A DNA stretch of 64,000 nt from Catenaria anguillulae PL171 (Eukaryota; Blastocladiomycota; Blastocladiomycetes; Blastocladiales; Catenariaceae). The translations under genes and the position numbers were made by a program. Below, piece after piece: positions 45,701 to 53,788 of the stretch (position 1 is its first letter; each line of letters opens with the position of its first letter). The notes under the pieces were generated by a model, which had not been told where the DNA came from, did no database searches, and worked only from the letters and a program-made list of their open reading frames with translations. The stretch lies in contig MCFL01000002.1 in NCBI GenBank assembly GCA_002102555.1, positions 1-64,000 of the forward strand. Direction: 5' to 3'.

Positions 45701-48616
45701 GACGAGCCCAGTCGCCATCGAGTTGCAGACGTTCAGAGTCGTTGGTGTGGGCACAAAGCCAAGCGTCCGGTACAGGGCGCTAGGGAAAACGACAACGTTC
45801 AAGAGCCATACAGCCATCTTGCCCGTCACTGCCTTGCGTCTCAGCAGCAGAATACACCGTCGAAACACATCCAACATGGACTTGCGAGCGCTGGTACCAT
45901 GGAAACGGTGGTCCACCCAAATGCCCAAATACCGAAACGAAGTCATGTCATTCACCCGCGGAATGTCTTGACCATGAATGGTAAACGGGTCGCTCTCGTC
46001 CTTGTCCGCCCCGTGCAAAATCCAAACCGCCCCCTTCTTTGGGTTGGATCGGACGTTGGTCATGTCGTTGAACTGCTCGACACGTCGCAATATTTGGTCC
46101 ATGTCGCCTCGTGTCGTGGCGACAAACACTGCGTCGTCAACGAACGCCATACCCGCGACGCGAGCCTTGCCAAGGAGCTTGCCCTTGTCCCGTTGTCTGT
46201 TGGGGGCACCAACCGAGACAATGTTGGTCTGTGCACGGAGAGTGACGCCTTGGATGGCGGGGTCAGTATTCACTGCTGACAAGAGAACATCGTAAAAGAT
46301 GGCCCACATCAGCGGCGACTCGACGGCGCCTTGCGGCACACCTCGCTCAATCGGTACGGGGTCTGACAAACCGTATGACGTGATGACTCGCGCCACCTGA
46401 CCCGCCAAGTACCCGTCGCAGTAGAAAGAAATGAAAGACTCGGGCATGTTGATCCGACGGAGGGCCAGCCGCAGGGCTTCATGTGGAACTGAGTCGAAGG
46501 CCTTGGACTTGTCCTCGAATAACGCAAAAAGCTGGCCCTTGCCGGCGGCATGGCCGGGTGCGTACCCTTGTGCCCACTGCTGCTCAAAGGCGGCGTGAAG
46601 AATGGCGATTGGCGTCGATGCATTGGTCCCCGGCAAGGTGGTGTGACAGGCACCCTCCAACACTGGATATGAAAGCATGACCTTGTATATACGAGTCAAC
46701 AGTACTTTCATAAGAAGTTTGCTGGCAGACTCGAGCAACGTAATCGGCCGCATCCCCTCCGTCAACCCAACAAAGCCCTCCTCGGACTTGGGCAACAGGT
46801 AGATCGAGCCCTCTTTCCATGCCTCTGGCACCCGTTCCTGCTCCAAGCACACAGTGCACAGCGCGGCAAGCGCCTCAAGACACTCTGGGCCCGATTCGCG
46901 AATCATGCGCATCGTGATTTGACTCACGCCAGGTGCCTTGTCAACGCCCACCGACTGCAACACTTCAGTCAACTCCTCAACCGTGATGGCGGCCATGACA
47001 CCTACCCACGCCTCGGGCGGAATCTTGTCGTGTGACTTTGGCGCCCACGCACACGCCCAGCACTCGCCGAAACCGTCAATGTCAAAGTCCTCGCCTTTGA
47101 AGCTTGCCGCCATGAGCACGGCGATCTGGGCAACAATGTCGTCCGGATCAAAAGAGAGCCGGTCGCCATCCCGAACCGAGTCGACGGCCGAAACCGGTCG
47201 CGTGCGGTCTAAGATGCGCCGTACCAGCTCAGCAATTGCGTGTGGAGCAGACGCAAAGCGGCTTTTGACGGCCGTGGCAATCTTCTCCGACAGCTGTGCC
47301 TGCTCGCGGACGAGGACAATGGTTGACAGCGCTTGGCGGGCCGCTGAGCAGTAACGGGCGCACTCGGACTCGGTCGGGCCTGGCGGGTTGATGCCCAGCT
47401 CGGCGAGACGGTCAAGCGTGGATTGTGGGCCGGGCAATGGGAAGCCTTGTTTGCGCCATTGGTCGAGTTTGAGGATGTGGTACCCTTCCGGCGACTTTGA
47501 CAGGCGCTGTCGAGGTTCCGTGAACGCGGACTTGCCACCGGCCTTGCGGTACTTGAGCTTGGCCTTGGCCGAGTCCACCCACACTTTCTGAAGAGCGGCT
47601 TGCGCTGCCTCCAGCGACTCGGGCGTACCCTGAGCAATGAGTGAGAGTACGTCTGCTTCCGCCACAGACCGCGCACACTCACCGCTGTACGCCTCCCATG
47701 TCTTTGTGGTGCACTCGGCAAGGTCGAGGACCTCGCGCTGCGCATCGCGGGCAGCAGACGCAATTTTTCGAAACAGATCACGATCAAGAAGCGTACCAAT
47801 GCTTGTTCGCGTGGACACGATGGCGTGGTCAAGACCAAGCAGCGGGTTGTCGGGCGTGTTGTGGGGCCAAGTGACGTTGTACCCATTCAGGTAGTGGCCG
47901 AGCTGATCGTCGACAAGGATCCGGTCAAGTCGATTGCGGTGGTGGGTGGGCTGTTTGTCGTTGAAGACAGTAGCAACATCAAGCAAATGATGCCGAGTTT
48001 CGAGCGTGTGGAGAAGAGCAGTGCGGGGTGAGCCGTCACTGCAGTTCCAATCGCCACCGAGCACAACATGGTCGCTGGCATCAAGAGCCCGTTGACACAC
48101 ATCATGGAGGAAAATGGACATGGCTTGAGCCAGTGGAAGAGCAGGCGGGAGGTTAGCACGGAGGCGGGAGGGTAGGTACGACGTGGGAACGATGCGGTTG
48201 GTATCAGGTGAGAGGTAAACAGAGACGAGGTGGAGTTTGCGACCAGTTGCGAGGTGTAGGGGGAGGTGAGTGGCATAGCCAGTGAGGTGAGAAACAGGTT
48301 CTAGATAACAACAGAGTGAGCGTCGGACAGCAATGGCGACACCGCTGCCCATCGGGTGGGACGAATCCACCGTGGAGAAAAACGAAACAGGAAGATAGGT
48401 GAATCGAGTGGCATTTTTTAAAGAGTTAGTGGTTGCTTTTGTTTCGTTAAGGAAAACAACGTCCGCATCAAGCCCACCAAGTGCAAACTCCAAGAGCGCA
48501 ATCAGCTTGCCAAGAGCGGCTTGACTGTGTACGCCCCTGCAATTCGCAATGGCCAGATTGACGCGGAGGTCGGGTATCAGGGGTATGGGTGGTGGTGGTT
48601 GTGGGTCCCTACTCAT
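42707..48616 (-). CDS. tLINE ORF2: AP endonuclease-RT-RNase H-zinc finger polyprotein, 1969 aa
   Basis: This is a single open frame. The AP-like endonuclease spans about residues 15-250 (ANCRG, LNETK near residue 57, LGGDWN, RLDRILVDD, LDHAIV) and would nick the target. The RT spans about 570-960, with FVDDAVFVATT at about 824. RNase H spans about 1270-1450 (YTDGS, SEVWAILLAL, TDSKAA, SWVKGHS, NDAADSLAK). A Ser/Thr-rich then poly-Pro linker precedes a C-terminal finger near residue 1700 (CPRCPLPDA...HWLEC). The ATG overlaps the ORF1 stop as ATGA. The last native 40 or so residues are replaced by two Phe from the SINE tail. The endonuclease is the likely source of the tRNA-Thr specificity. Confidence 0.88.
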   Translation of the reverse strand: MSRDPQPPPPIPLIPDLRVNLAIANCRGVHSQAALGKLIALLEFALGGLDADVVFLNETKATTNSLKNATRFTYLPVSFFSTVDSSHPMGSGVAIAVRRSLCCYLEPVSHLTGYATHLPLHLATGRKLHLVSVYLSPDTNRIVPTSYLPSRLRANLPPALPLAQAMSIFLHDVCQRALDASDHVVLGGDWNCSDGSPRTALLHTLETRHHLLDVATVFNDKQPTHHRNRLDRILVDDQLGHYLNGYNVTWPHNTPDNPLLGLDHAIVSTRTSIGTLLDRDLFRKIASAARDAQREVLDLAECTTKTWEAYSGECARSVAEADVLSLIAQGTPESLEAAQAALQKVWVDSAKAKLKYRKAGGKSAFTEPRQRLSKSPEGYHILKLDQWRKQGFPLPGPQSTLDRLAELGINPPGPTESECARYCSAARQALSTIVLVREQAQLSEKIATAVKSRFASAPHAIAELVRRILDRTRPVSAVDSVRDGDRLSFDPDDIVAQIAVLMAASFKGEDFDIDGFGECWACAWAPKSHDKIPPEAWVGVMAAITVEELTEVLQSVGVDKAPGVSQITMRMIRESGPECLEALAALCTVCLEQERVPEAWKEGSIYLLPKSEEGFVGLTEGMRPITLLESASKLLMKVLLTRIYKVMLSYPVLEGACHTTLPGTNASTPIAILHAAFEQQWAQGYAPGHAAGKGQLFALFEDKSKAFDSVPHEALRLALRRINMPESFISFYCDGYLAGQVARVITSYGLSDPVPIERGVPQGAVESPLMWAIFYDVLLSAVNTDPAIQGVTLRAQTNIVSVGAPNRQRDKGKLLGKARVAGMAFVDDAVFVATTRGDMDQILRRVEQFNDMTNVRSNPKKGAVWILHGADKDESDPFTIHGQDIPRVNDMTSFRYLGIWVDHRFHGTSARKSMLDVFRRCILLLRRKAVTGKMAVWLLNVVVFPSALYRTLGFVPTPTTLNVCNSMATGLVKRKLGLPVNHPNAVLFDKSFIGLQSFPDLVLSSRLTDILAALNDTHPHSIAIKVSLCLLQRHLSIPFFPLSHPLPITVARSRCWFGNLLSLMHAGHISISDSAGVFFLPYTPLSVPPADDPWGGQSFPLVSVLPVDTYSASVKYFRNHKLKYMHDLLHHAAVPADYRSFGKPQVHAAVTKVLNVGTAGGVQNDVAAFVVDALFRLPSTFNLASFPQPYTPTNHALSPSFLLKPPTLPSLDSFSLPPLPLFDEEAQDIAAVVAFSSRVFLSSPPTVDRCEVVECPFDLVPDFLATGRPQPLIAYTDGSLFNPDDPSFSIDTPLSDRAASASAYFPELGFSCRVRLPPGEHSSTRSEVWAILLALSSIPVSSSLHIFTDSKAAIRQFYRQVQQPNKPPPLPRRRVRVACSQEWAAIRAVIAHRNLTVTISWVKGHSNDPNDPHHAHNDAADSLAKSAANDLEPSFLSPHLLAFSDLPFSLAFGSHKSALDILVRSSTPPAVIVDGQLHQVARFRPTVPPRRRLAPSPSLSSSSSTSTSTSTPMSSSSSSSLSSSSSLSPFQNSSQKENKNKKDHEKRKNDTIILGPIFPVPAPPPPPPPPPPPPPQAYFVPPPPHPNSDEHPDSLTTVLPHPCLDCRNVSNDPRQFITTLLHIHAHAQLTQSTPYIDWPNAHPAATECALHDGHRAGDLHSSSASNTCPARRVKALTGNLPTHLLNFTRWCDKYHQGPWCPRCPLPDAAYEDDQVHWLECPAGETDRDAAHELAVTAVSSALSTLTTAPILRKRLAHQLVDLWFASTSSLRHAAACVVTMAAVDILRPSGPRLKLPASRVAGLLLSRVSSILFERVWEAHTTAIYAFYPDPNTRENKEELRIARSARIGLLPPQERARPNVAGLPHKRHTKYNGFVPVYHPTPTFWFRQPPDMVMAPAPPFVSPAPPLPPLDQWPEQPKRLPYKMVSTLPPSLPAPLDPPLPLPSVFCLACLTPYSHHLESNHDPPLFF

Positions 48617-50574
48617 TGTTGCTGTTGCTGGGTTTGGGCGCCGGGATCAGCAATGTACTGAGTGACAAACTGCGGTGTGGTGTCGGGCTTGGCCAGTGTC
48701 ACAAGCGGTGTCGCCAGTTGCCGGCCTGCAACCTCGCTGAGCTGGTGCACCACCCCAGCCAGGGTCCGCTGGAGACTTGATTCGAGGCTCTTGACGACCG
48801 AGTCATGGAACTGGCCTTGGTTCAGCCAAATCATGTGTGCGGTGTTGCGGACAAGCGCGTCGAGTTGGGCCTGTGTAAGGAGAGATGCAGGAGAGGAGGA
48901 GTTGGAAGAGCCAGAGTTAGCACTGTCCGTCTTTGCACGTTTCGAGGCCCTCGTGTTCCCGGCAATGCCTGCGGTCGCTTCATGAGATGCGGCGACCGTC
49001 ACTTGCGTGAGCTGGCGGAGCATGTCGTTCTCTGCGCGGAGCTCCCTGATGGTATCGGATAGGGCGCCGACTTGTTGCTGGAGAGGGGCAACAGCCGCAG
49101 CAACAGCAGTCGCAATTGCTTGCTCAAGGGACGCGTGGGCGGGAGGCGCCACATTGGTCGTGGTGGCGGCGAATTGTGCAGAAAGAGAATCAATCTGCTG
49201 CTGGATGCCGTCGATCTTGGTGTCGGCGGTCGTCGGTTTCGGGGGCTGCTGGGGGGAAGCAGGCGGGCGGACAGGAAGGGCGGGAAAGTCGGGGTTGGGC
49301 GTGCCTGCGGCGGCAACGTCACGGAAGGAGAGACCATTGCGCACTAGGGAGGGGGCAACGGAGCGGAGGGGGATCATTTGTGCGTTAGTGGGAGCGGCTT
49401 TGACAGCATCGTTGATGGCCTTGCGGGCTTGTTGAGCGGCGCGCGTGGTTCGGAGGCGGGCGCACGTGGAAACACCGTGCCCAGCCTGGTGGCACGAGAA
49501 GCACAAGGGGGACTCCATGGGCGACCAAACGAGGTCGGCATTGAGGTTGTGCCACATGTACGTGACCTTGACACGGGCAGCGGCGGCGGCATCCTCGGCC
49601 GAATCGAAAACGACGACGGCTCGAGAGAGCTTTTTGCCGTCGCGGTTGTACTCAATGCGCCAGGACACCGCATCAAGGTCGGCCTTTCTGAGAGCCATGC
49701 CGATGAGAATGTCGGTCGCACCAGCCGGGACACCGTACAGATGCAGGGAAGCGGGGCGGTCTGTGCGACGGCAGTTGCGAGCCGACGTGTACGTGTTCGT
49801 AATGCGGGCAATGTGCCCGGCAACAGCAATCCTGCCGAGGAGCTGCAGCATTTGCGCATGGAACGAATGGTTGGGGCCCGAGAGCACGACCCGCCACACG
49901 CCGTAGAAACGGTCGTACCCGTCAGGCGTGAACACCTTGACCTTGGCGTCATTGGGCAGTTTCTCCAAAAGGCGCGGGACGATGGCAGACGGGACGATGG
50001 TGGCAGGGGCGTCGTACAGGTATACGACGGAGGACAATTCCTCAAGTTTGGCAGTGGCGGGGGAGGGGTTGTACGCGTCAAGCTTTGTCGACGCTCCGTT
50101 CGAGTTGGGCAAGGGGCGAGCGTGTGCGACTGCGTCGTCGCGACCGCTTTCCGTGTAAAACTCGACCACAAGGTGATCGAGGTCCGGAGTGCGTTTGCCG
50201 TCGGCGTCAAAAGTGCGCGGGATCGAGAAGTCGCAGGCACAGCGGTCGGCATCGCCAGTGAGGTACTGGAAACGGGCGTTGTTGAGCTTCTCGGTCCTGC
50301 CCGCACCGGGCATGTTCGAGAGCAGGCAGGAGGCGAGGAAACGTTGGGCATGAGCAGGGCGGGTCGGAGTTGGCAAGTCCTCGTCCATCTTGTCGTCGTT
50401 GTCGTCGTCGGAAGCGAGGGCGCCGATGCGGAGCGGAGCAGGGCGGGAGGAGCGGGCAGAAATCATGGTGGTGGCAGAGGCGGAGGCAGTGACAATATCG
50501 GGGGTGTTGGCCTGTTGATCAGGCGGGGGGCGAGGCGGATCACCCATTGTTTGGGTGGCGGACGGGTCGGTCAT
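48613..50574 (-). CDS. tLINE ORF1: RNA-binding protein with CCHC knuckle, 653 aa
   Basis: This frame is open from MTDPSATQTMGDPPRPPPDQ to a C-terminal Gln run. It has an acidic N-terminal region (DDDNDDKMDED). Two stretches resembling RNA-binding folds lie at about 110-250 and 280-370 (LHLYGVPAGAT, RAVVVFDSAEDAAAAARV). A knuckle (CFSCHQAGHGVSTC) lies at about 383. A Pro-rich linker and a putative coiled coil (IRELRAENDMLRQL) follow at about 520. In LINEs this protein packages the element RNA. The stop codon overlaps the ORF2 start, which suggests termination-reinitiation coupling. Confidence 0.85.
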   Translation of the reverse strand: MTDPSATQTMGDPPRPPPDQQANTPDIVTASASATTMISARSSRPAPLRIGALASDDDNDDKMDEDLPTPTRPAHAQRFLASCLLSNMPGAGRTEKLNNARFQYLTGDADRCACDFSIPRTFDADGKRTPDLDHLVVEFYTESGRDDAVAHARPLPNSNGASTKLDAYNPSPATAKLEELSSVVYLYDAPATIVPSAIVPRLLEKLPNDAKVKVFTPDGYDRFYGVWRVVLSGPNHSFHAQMLQLLGRIAVAGHIARITNTYTSARNCRRTDRPASLHLYGVPAGATDILIGMALRKADLDAVSWRIEYNRDGKKLSRAVVVFDSAEDAAAAARVKVTYMWHNLNADLVWSPMESPLCFSCHQAGHGVSTCARLRTTRAAQQARKAINDAVKAAPTNAQMIPLRSVAPSLVRNGLSFRDVAAAGTPNPDFPALPVRPPASPQQPPKPTTADTKIDGIQQQIDSLSAQFAATTTNVAPPAHASLEQAIATAVAAAVAPLQQQVGALSDTIRELRAENDMLRQLTQVTVAASHEATAGIAGNTRASKRAKTDSANSGSSNSSSPASLLTQAQLDALVRNTAHMIWLNQGQFHDSVVKSLESSLQRTLAGVVHQLSEVAGRQLATPLVTLAKPDTTPQFVTQYIADPGAQTQQQQQ

Positions 50575-50687
50575 GGCCGAAAATCGTCCGTTTGACTTGA
50601 TATTTTGACAGAGTAGGTAAGTTGGGGCGCTGATTCGATTGCGCAGGGTTTCGTAGCGATATTGTCACTTTTGGCCGTTTCCCTAAG

Positions 50688-50706
50688 CCCCAGAGCCTTT
50701 GTAGCT
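50688..50706 (+). repeat. tRNA-Thr-derived target repeat, 5' side of tLINE
   Basis: This 19-bp match to 41923-41941 is the duplication produced by tLINE. It also serves as the 3' flank of the next short tLINE copy at 50707. Confidence 0.88.
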
Positions 50707-50747
50707 TATTGGTATTGTATTGAAATTGAAGAATTCTGACTCACGTG
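50707..50747 (-). mobile_element. Very short 5'-truncated tLINE 3' end (about 41 bp)
   Basis: The minus strand ends TTCAATTTCAATACAATACCAATA against the target repeat, and the other side has the repeat again at 50748-50764. It is the smallest unit in the stack and shows severe 5' truncation. Confidence 0.8.
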
Positions 50748-50764
50748 CCAGAGCCTTTGTAGCT
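50748..50764 (+). repeat. tRNA-Thr-derived target repeat
   Basis: This is another copy of CCAGAGCCTTTGTAGCT, between the 41-bp and 147-bp tLINE pieces. Confidence 0.85.
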
Positions 50765-50911
50765 AATTGGTATTGTATTGGAATTGAAGAATTCTGACCC
50801 ACGTGCGAGAAAAAATTACAACAACAAATCAGGACCAAACACTGTATGCACCCAACGCCAATACGGAGGTTCAGATCGAGCCAAAAGTGGTGTGCTGACC
50901 AACACGCGTAA
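50765..50911 (-). mobile_element. 5'-truncated tLINE 3' end (147 bp)
   Basis: It matches 1645-1808 and the tLINE 3' UTR in the same orientation. It is flanked on both sides by the tRNA-Thr-derived repeat. Confidence 0.82.
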
Positions 50912-50928
50912 CCAGAGCCTTTGTAGCT
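50912..50928 (+). repeat. tRNA-Thr-derived target repeat
   Basis: CCAGAGCCTTTGTAGCT here separates the 147-bp tLINE piece from the tSINE. Confidence 0.85.
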
Positions 50929-51378
50929 ATTGGGTAATGTATTGTAGTGACTTAACACAAGCATGAGGGGAGCCGCTGGCATCATTTCGACCAACCCCCA
51001 ACATACAGACCAGGGACAATATCCACACACACAAGCCAGAGTTGAACGCATACACACGAAATGGCAGCTGGACTTGAGCTTGATAGGCTTGGCACCAGTC
51101 CAACACATGTCAACCACCTTCTCCTTGGAACACGCGGATCCGGCGGCTTGGGTTCGATTCTTGGACAACTCGATTGGGCGGGATCCACCCCGGACGGCTT
51201 GGACCCAATCGACCGAAGGGTGGCTTGAGCAGGCAAACCAAACCGAAATCCTTACTCAAACTGTGGCTGAGGACTATGCACGAAACAGCATGCATACCTA
51301 AAGTGCCGCCCGCGGGGTTCGAACCCAAACCTTCGCAGTGGACACCCAGCGCCTCGACCACTGGGCGACGACAGCCCT
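50929..51378 (-). mobile_element. tSINE copy next to the intact tRNA-Thr gene (450 bp)
   Basis: This is a close copy of 1175-1628. Its tRNA-like head (about 51300-51378 on the minus strand, box B GGTTCGAACCCC) faces away from the tRNA-Thr gene. Its 3' end, ACAATACATTACCCAAT, resembles the tLINE terminus AATACAATACCAAT. The 17-bp target repeat flanks both sides, and the right copy is the start of the real tRNA gene. Confidence 0.85.
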
Positions 51379-51395
51379 CCAGAGCCTTTGTAGCT
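51379..51395 (+). repeat. Target repeat forming the 5' end of the tRNA-Thr gene
   Basis: CCAGA plus GCCTTTGTAGCT: 5 nt of flank and tRNA positions 1-12. Because the duplication rebuilds these bases, the tRNA stays intact after each insertion. Confidence 0.88.
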
Positions 51396-51455
51396 CAGTG
51401 GCAGAGCGTTGGTCTTGTAAACCAAAGGTCCCGAGTTCAATCCTCGGCGGAGGCA
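51384..51455 (+). tRNA. tRNA-Thr (anticodon UGU), no intron
   Basis: This is a 72-nt cloverleaf. The acceptor GCCTTTG pairs with CGGAGGC (two G-U pairs) and the discriminator is A. The D arm is GCTC...GAGC. The anticodon stem TTGGT/ACCAA holds the loop CTTGTAA with anticodon TGT. The T arm is CCGAG-TTCAATC-CTCGG. Box A (TAGCTCAGTGG) and box B (GTTCAATCC) are both good. The first T4 run downstream, a possible Pol III terminator, is at about 51498. The upstream flank is a stack of elements inserted at tRNA position 12. Confidence 0.93.
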
Positions 51456-51537
51456 GTTTATCTTTCTACACATGCATCATTTCGTCGAAATCACATGTTT
51501 TCTCACCTTTTCCCCTTTGGACAAAGCGCCCAATGGG

Positions 51538-51538
<1 letters not shown>

Positions 51539-51574
<36 letters not shown>
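51539..51574. repeat. Poly(T) tract of about 36 nt
   Basis: This is an uninterrupted T run between the tRNA-Thr gene and the gene-rich region. It may be the antisense poly(A) of a lost retro-insertion or a simple repeat. No recognisable element sequence lies beside it. Confidence 0.6.
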
Positions 51575-51753
51575 CCAAGCGAAGGAGGTGTTGTGTGATT
51601 GGTCCTCTTGACAGCCATGTCAATGCATGGAACTCACATGGTCGGCATCACAGACCTGAGGGATTATGAACGGCGTAGCAGAGCCACTGACAAACAATCA
51701 AGAAGACATCAATACAGTATCAACCTACACAATGCTGACATACATTTTCTCAA

Positions 51754-52512
51754 TCAAAGAGTTGCTGACCTGGACAATTGATGATGAAGGTGCATCAAGT
51801 CTTTCATGAGCTGGACAACATCTTGCCCAGAAAGGATTGCGTCAATCTTGGCAAGCACTGTGCGCTCACTGCTGGTTCCTGGAGGAGATTGTAACAACTC
51901 ATCTTGAAGGCATTTCAGGCTTTCCGAATGCTGAAGAATAGACTGCAAGGCGGAACAGGCAGCTGAGTATCGATCATACAATTGCTGTTTCTGAAGGTGT
52001 GTCAAGTCTGGCAAAAGTGAAAGTACAACGGGGAGTCAGCATAACTCCTTGAATGACTAAGGACATATGCTCAGCACCTATCGTGGCCGAAGTCCACCTA
52101 CATGTGCGAAAAAAGAGTTAGTTTTATTGAGACCATGAGAAGCTTGGGGTTTCACATACAATACCTGACATGAGAAGAACACGGAGCAGAGGTGGCGAAT
52201 TGGCTTGACACGTGTGATGAGTCAATCATGAGCTGCAACGACTGCTGGTTGGGCTGCAAATGCAGTCCATCAAATGTAATCCCCTACCACAAGCAGAAGT
52301 CAGGGACACCACCTCTGATGTGTGAGAAGTGGGATCATGCGAACCTCAATCGCGTGGCGCGTAGCGTTCAAAAGCACATGGCAATCGCTGCTTGAACGCA
52401 CGGCGGTCACTACGGCGGCAAGCTGGTCAACCGTCAGCGAAATCGATACGCTTGGAATAGTTGGGACACATCCGTCTGCGACTGTAGAGAAGCTCGCAGA
52501 ATTGAGGTCCAT
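51754..52512 (-). CDS. Unrecognised protein, 186 aa, four-exon model
   Basis: The in-frame model on the minus strand is 52512-52345, 52283-52165, 52097-52078 and 52007-51754, with GT-AG introns. It starts MDLNSASFSTVADG. The N-terminal half (VSISLTVDQLAAVVTAVR, then ITFDGLHLQPNQQSLQLMID) alternates hydrophobic strands. The C-terminal half (LTHLQKQQLYDRYSAACSAL, then DVVQLMKDLMHLHHQLSRSA) is helical and could form a coiled coil. I do not recognise a family. The 20-nt third exon is unusually small, so the middle of the model is uncertain. URA3 is divergent, about 300 bp away. Confidence 0.45.
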
Positions 52513-52817
52513 GGCAAGAAGCTGAATGACTGGTCAAGGGAATGTGGACCGCTGTGTTGCGTAGATGGATTGCATAGACGACTTTGAGAATGTGTATGCT
52601 CTGTTTGCGTCAACCAAGTTCAAGTGATTTTATGATCATGTGAATGATTAGTTTGCCATTGACGTATCGATTTGCGAAAGCCTGAACGGCAAGAACGGCA
52701 GGATCGGCGGGCTTCGTAGGCAAGTTGGTTTCTCTCCCACTATCTCTCCCGTGCGCTCATCATCCTCCAGCTTATCCTCTCCCAATATCGCAACGCATCC
52801 CATGTGCTTCCGACAAT

Positions 52818-53691
52818 ATGAATACCTCTTCAAAGCAGCGGCTCTCCTTCCAAGCTCGTCGTAGCCACTTTAGCCACAACATTGCGGCCACGACCTTGAT
52901 CGACACTATTGTTACCAAGGAAACCAACCTGTGTGTCTCGGCCGATCTGACAAAGTCGAGCGAGATTTTGGCTTTGGCTGACGCTGTCGGTCCCTTTATT
53001 TGCATGCTCAAGACCCATGTCGACATTATTGAAGACTTTTCCGATTCATTTGTCTCGGGTCTGCAGTCCCTTGCCAAGAAACACAATTTTGTGATCTTCG
53101 AAGATCGCAAGTTTGCTGATATTGGTATGTCTATGGGCGCGCTGCAATGAAATCCATGACAGTAAACAGCGACACTCACAGAATTGTATCGAATCTCCTA
53201 TGGCAGGCAATACCGTCCAACTGCAATATTCGTCGGGCGTCCATCGCATCGCATCCTGGTCCCATTTCACCAATGCCCACCCGCTTCCTGGGGAGGGAAT
53301 CGTCACTGGACTCAAGGCTGTTGGCAAGCCGCTGGGCCGTGCACTGCTCTTGCTGGCACAAATGTCGAGCGCCGGGTCCTTGTTTACTGCCGAGTACACG
53401 AGTCAAGCTGTGGCGATGGCCGAAAAGCACCGCGATTTTGTCGTTGGCTTCATTGCTCAGAAGCGTTTGTCCTCGCCACATGACTTTCTTGTGCTCACGC
53501 CTGGTGTCAACCTTGCTGAAGCAGGCGACGATATGGGCCAACAGTATCGCACGCCCAAGACAGTCATGGCCGATGGGTGTGATGTGATTATTGTAGGCCG
53601 TGGCATCTACGCCCCTGGCCGTGACCCAGCGGTTGAGGCGAAGCGGTACCGTGACGCTGGTTGGGGTGCTTATCTTGACTCCCTGGCTTGA
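52818..53691 (+). CDS. URA3: Orotidine-5'-phosphate decarboxylase (URA3 type), 263 aa, one intron
   Basis: This enzyme converts OMP to UMP, the last step of de novo pyrimidine synthesis, in the cytosol. The exons are 52818-53124 and 53207-53691. The 82-nt intron (GTATGT...GGCAG) splits a Gly codon in ADIGNT, inside the catalytic motif [12 protein letters not shown], which holds the Lys and Asp active-site residues. Other family motifs are [28 protein letters not shown] and [10 protein letters not shown] near the phosphate site. The length fits fungal Ura3 (about 265 aa). I chose the ATG giving [15 protein letters not shown], since the family starts with a similar basic segment. The gene is stand-alone rather than fused to OPRT as in animals. 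Confidence 0.95.
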
Positions 53692-53788
53692 ACCCCGCGA
53701 TCGACGTGACATGAAGAACAGCGCGCTTTGGATTGTGACATGTAAAATGTAATCAATTGACAGAATATTTATCTTGAAGTTTGGGCGA

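Larger units (their letters stand above)
41942..50687 (-). mobile_element. tLINE: full-length LINE inserted in a tRNA-Thr target, with SINE inside
   Basis: This minus-strand LINE is about 8.35 kb without the SINE insertion. It has a short 5' UTR (50687-50575), ORF1 (653 aa), ORF2 (at least 1969 aa) overlapping by ATGA, and a 3' UTR of about 250 bp ending AATACAATCATCATC with no poly(A). Both sides carry CCCCAGAGCCTTTGTAGCT. The 3' terminus is shared with the short copies at 50707, 50765 and 1645, all against the same target repeat. Apart from the SINE near the end of ORF2, both ORFs are open. Confidence 0.88.

Noticed and set aside
51539-51574. Poly(T) as the tRNA-Thr terminator
   Set aside because: It lies more than 80 nt past the tRNA end; a T4 run at about 51498 is nearer. 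A run of 36 is more like a retro-tail or simple repeat.
52725-52817. Upstream in-frame extension of URA3
   Set aside because: The extra residues are low-complexity and absent from the family; the ATG at 52818 gives the usual N-terminus and length.
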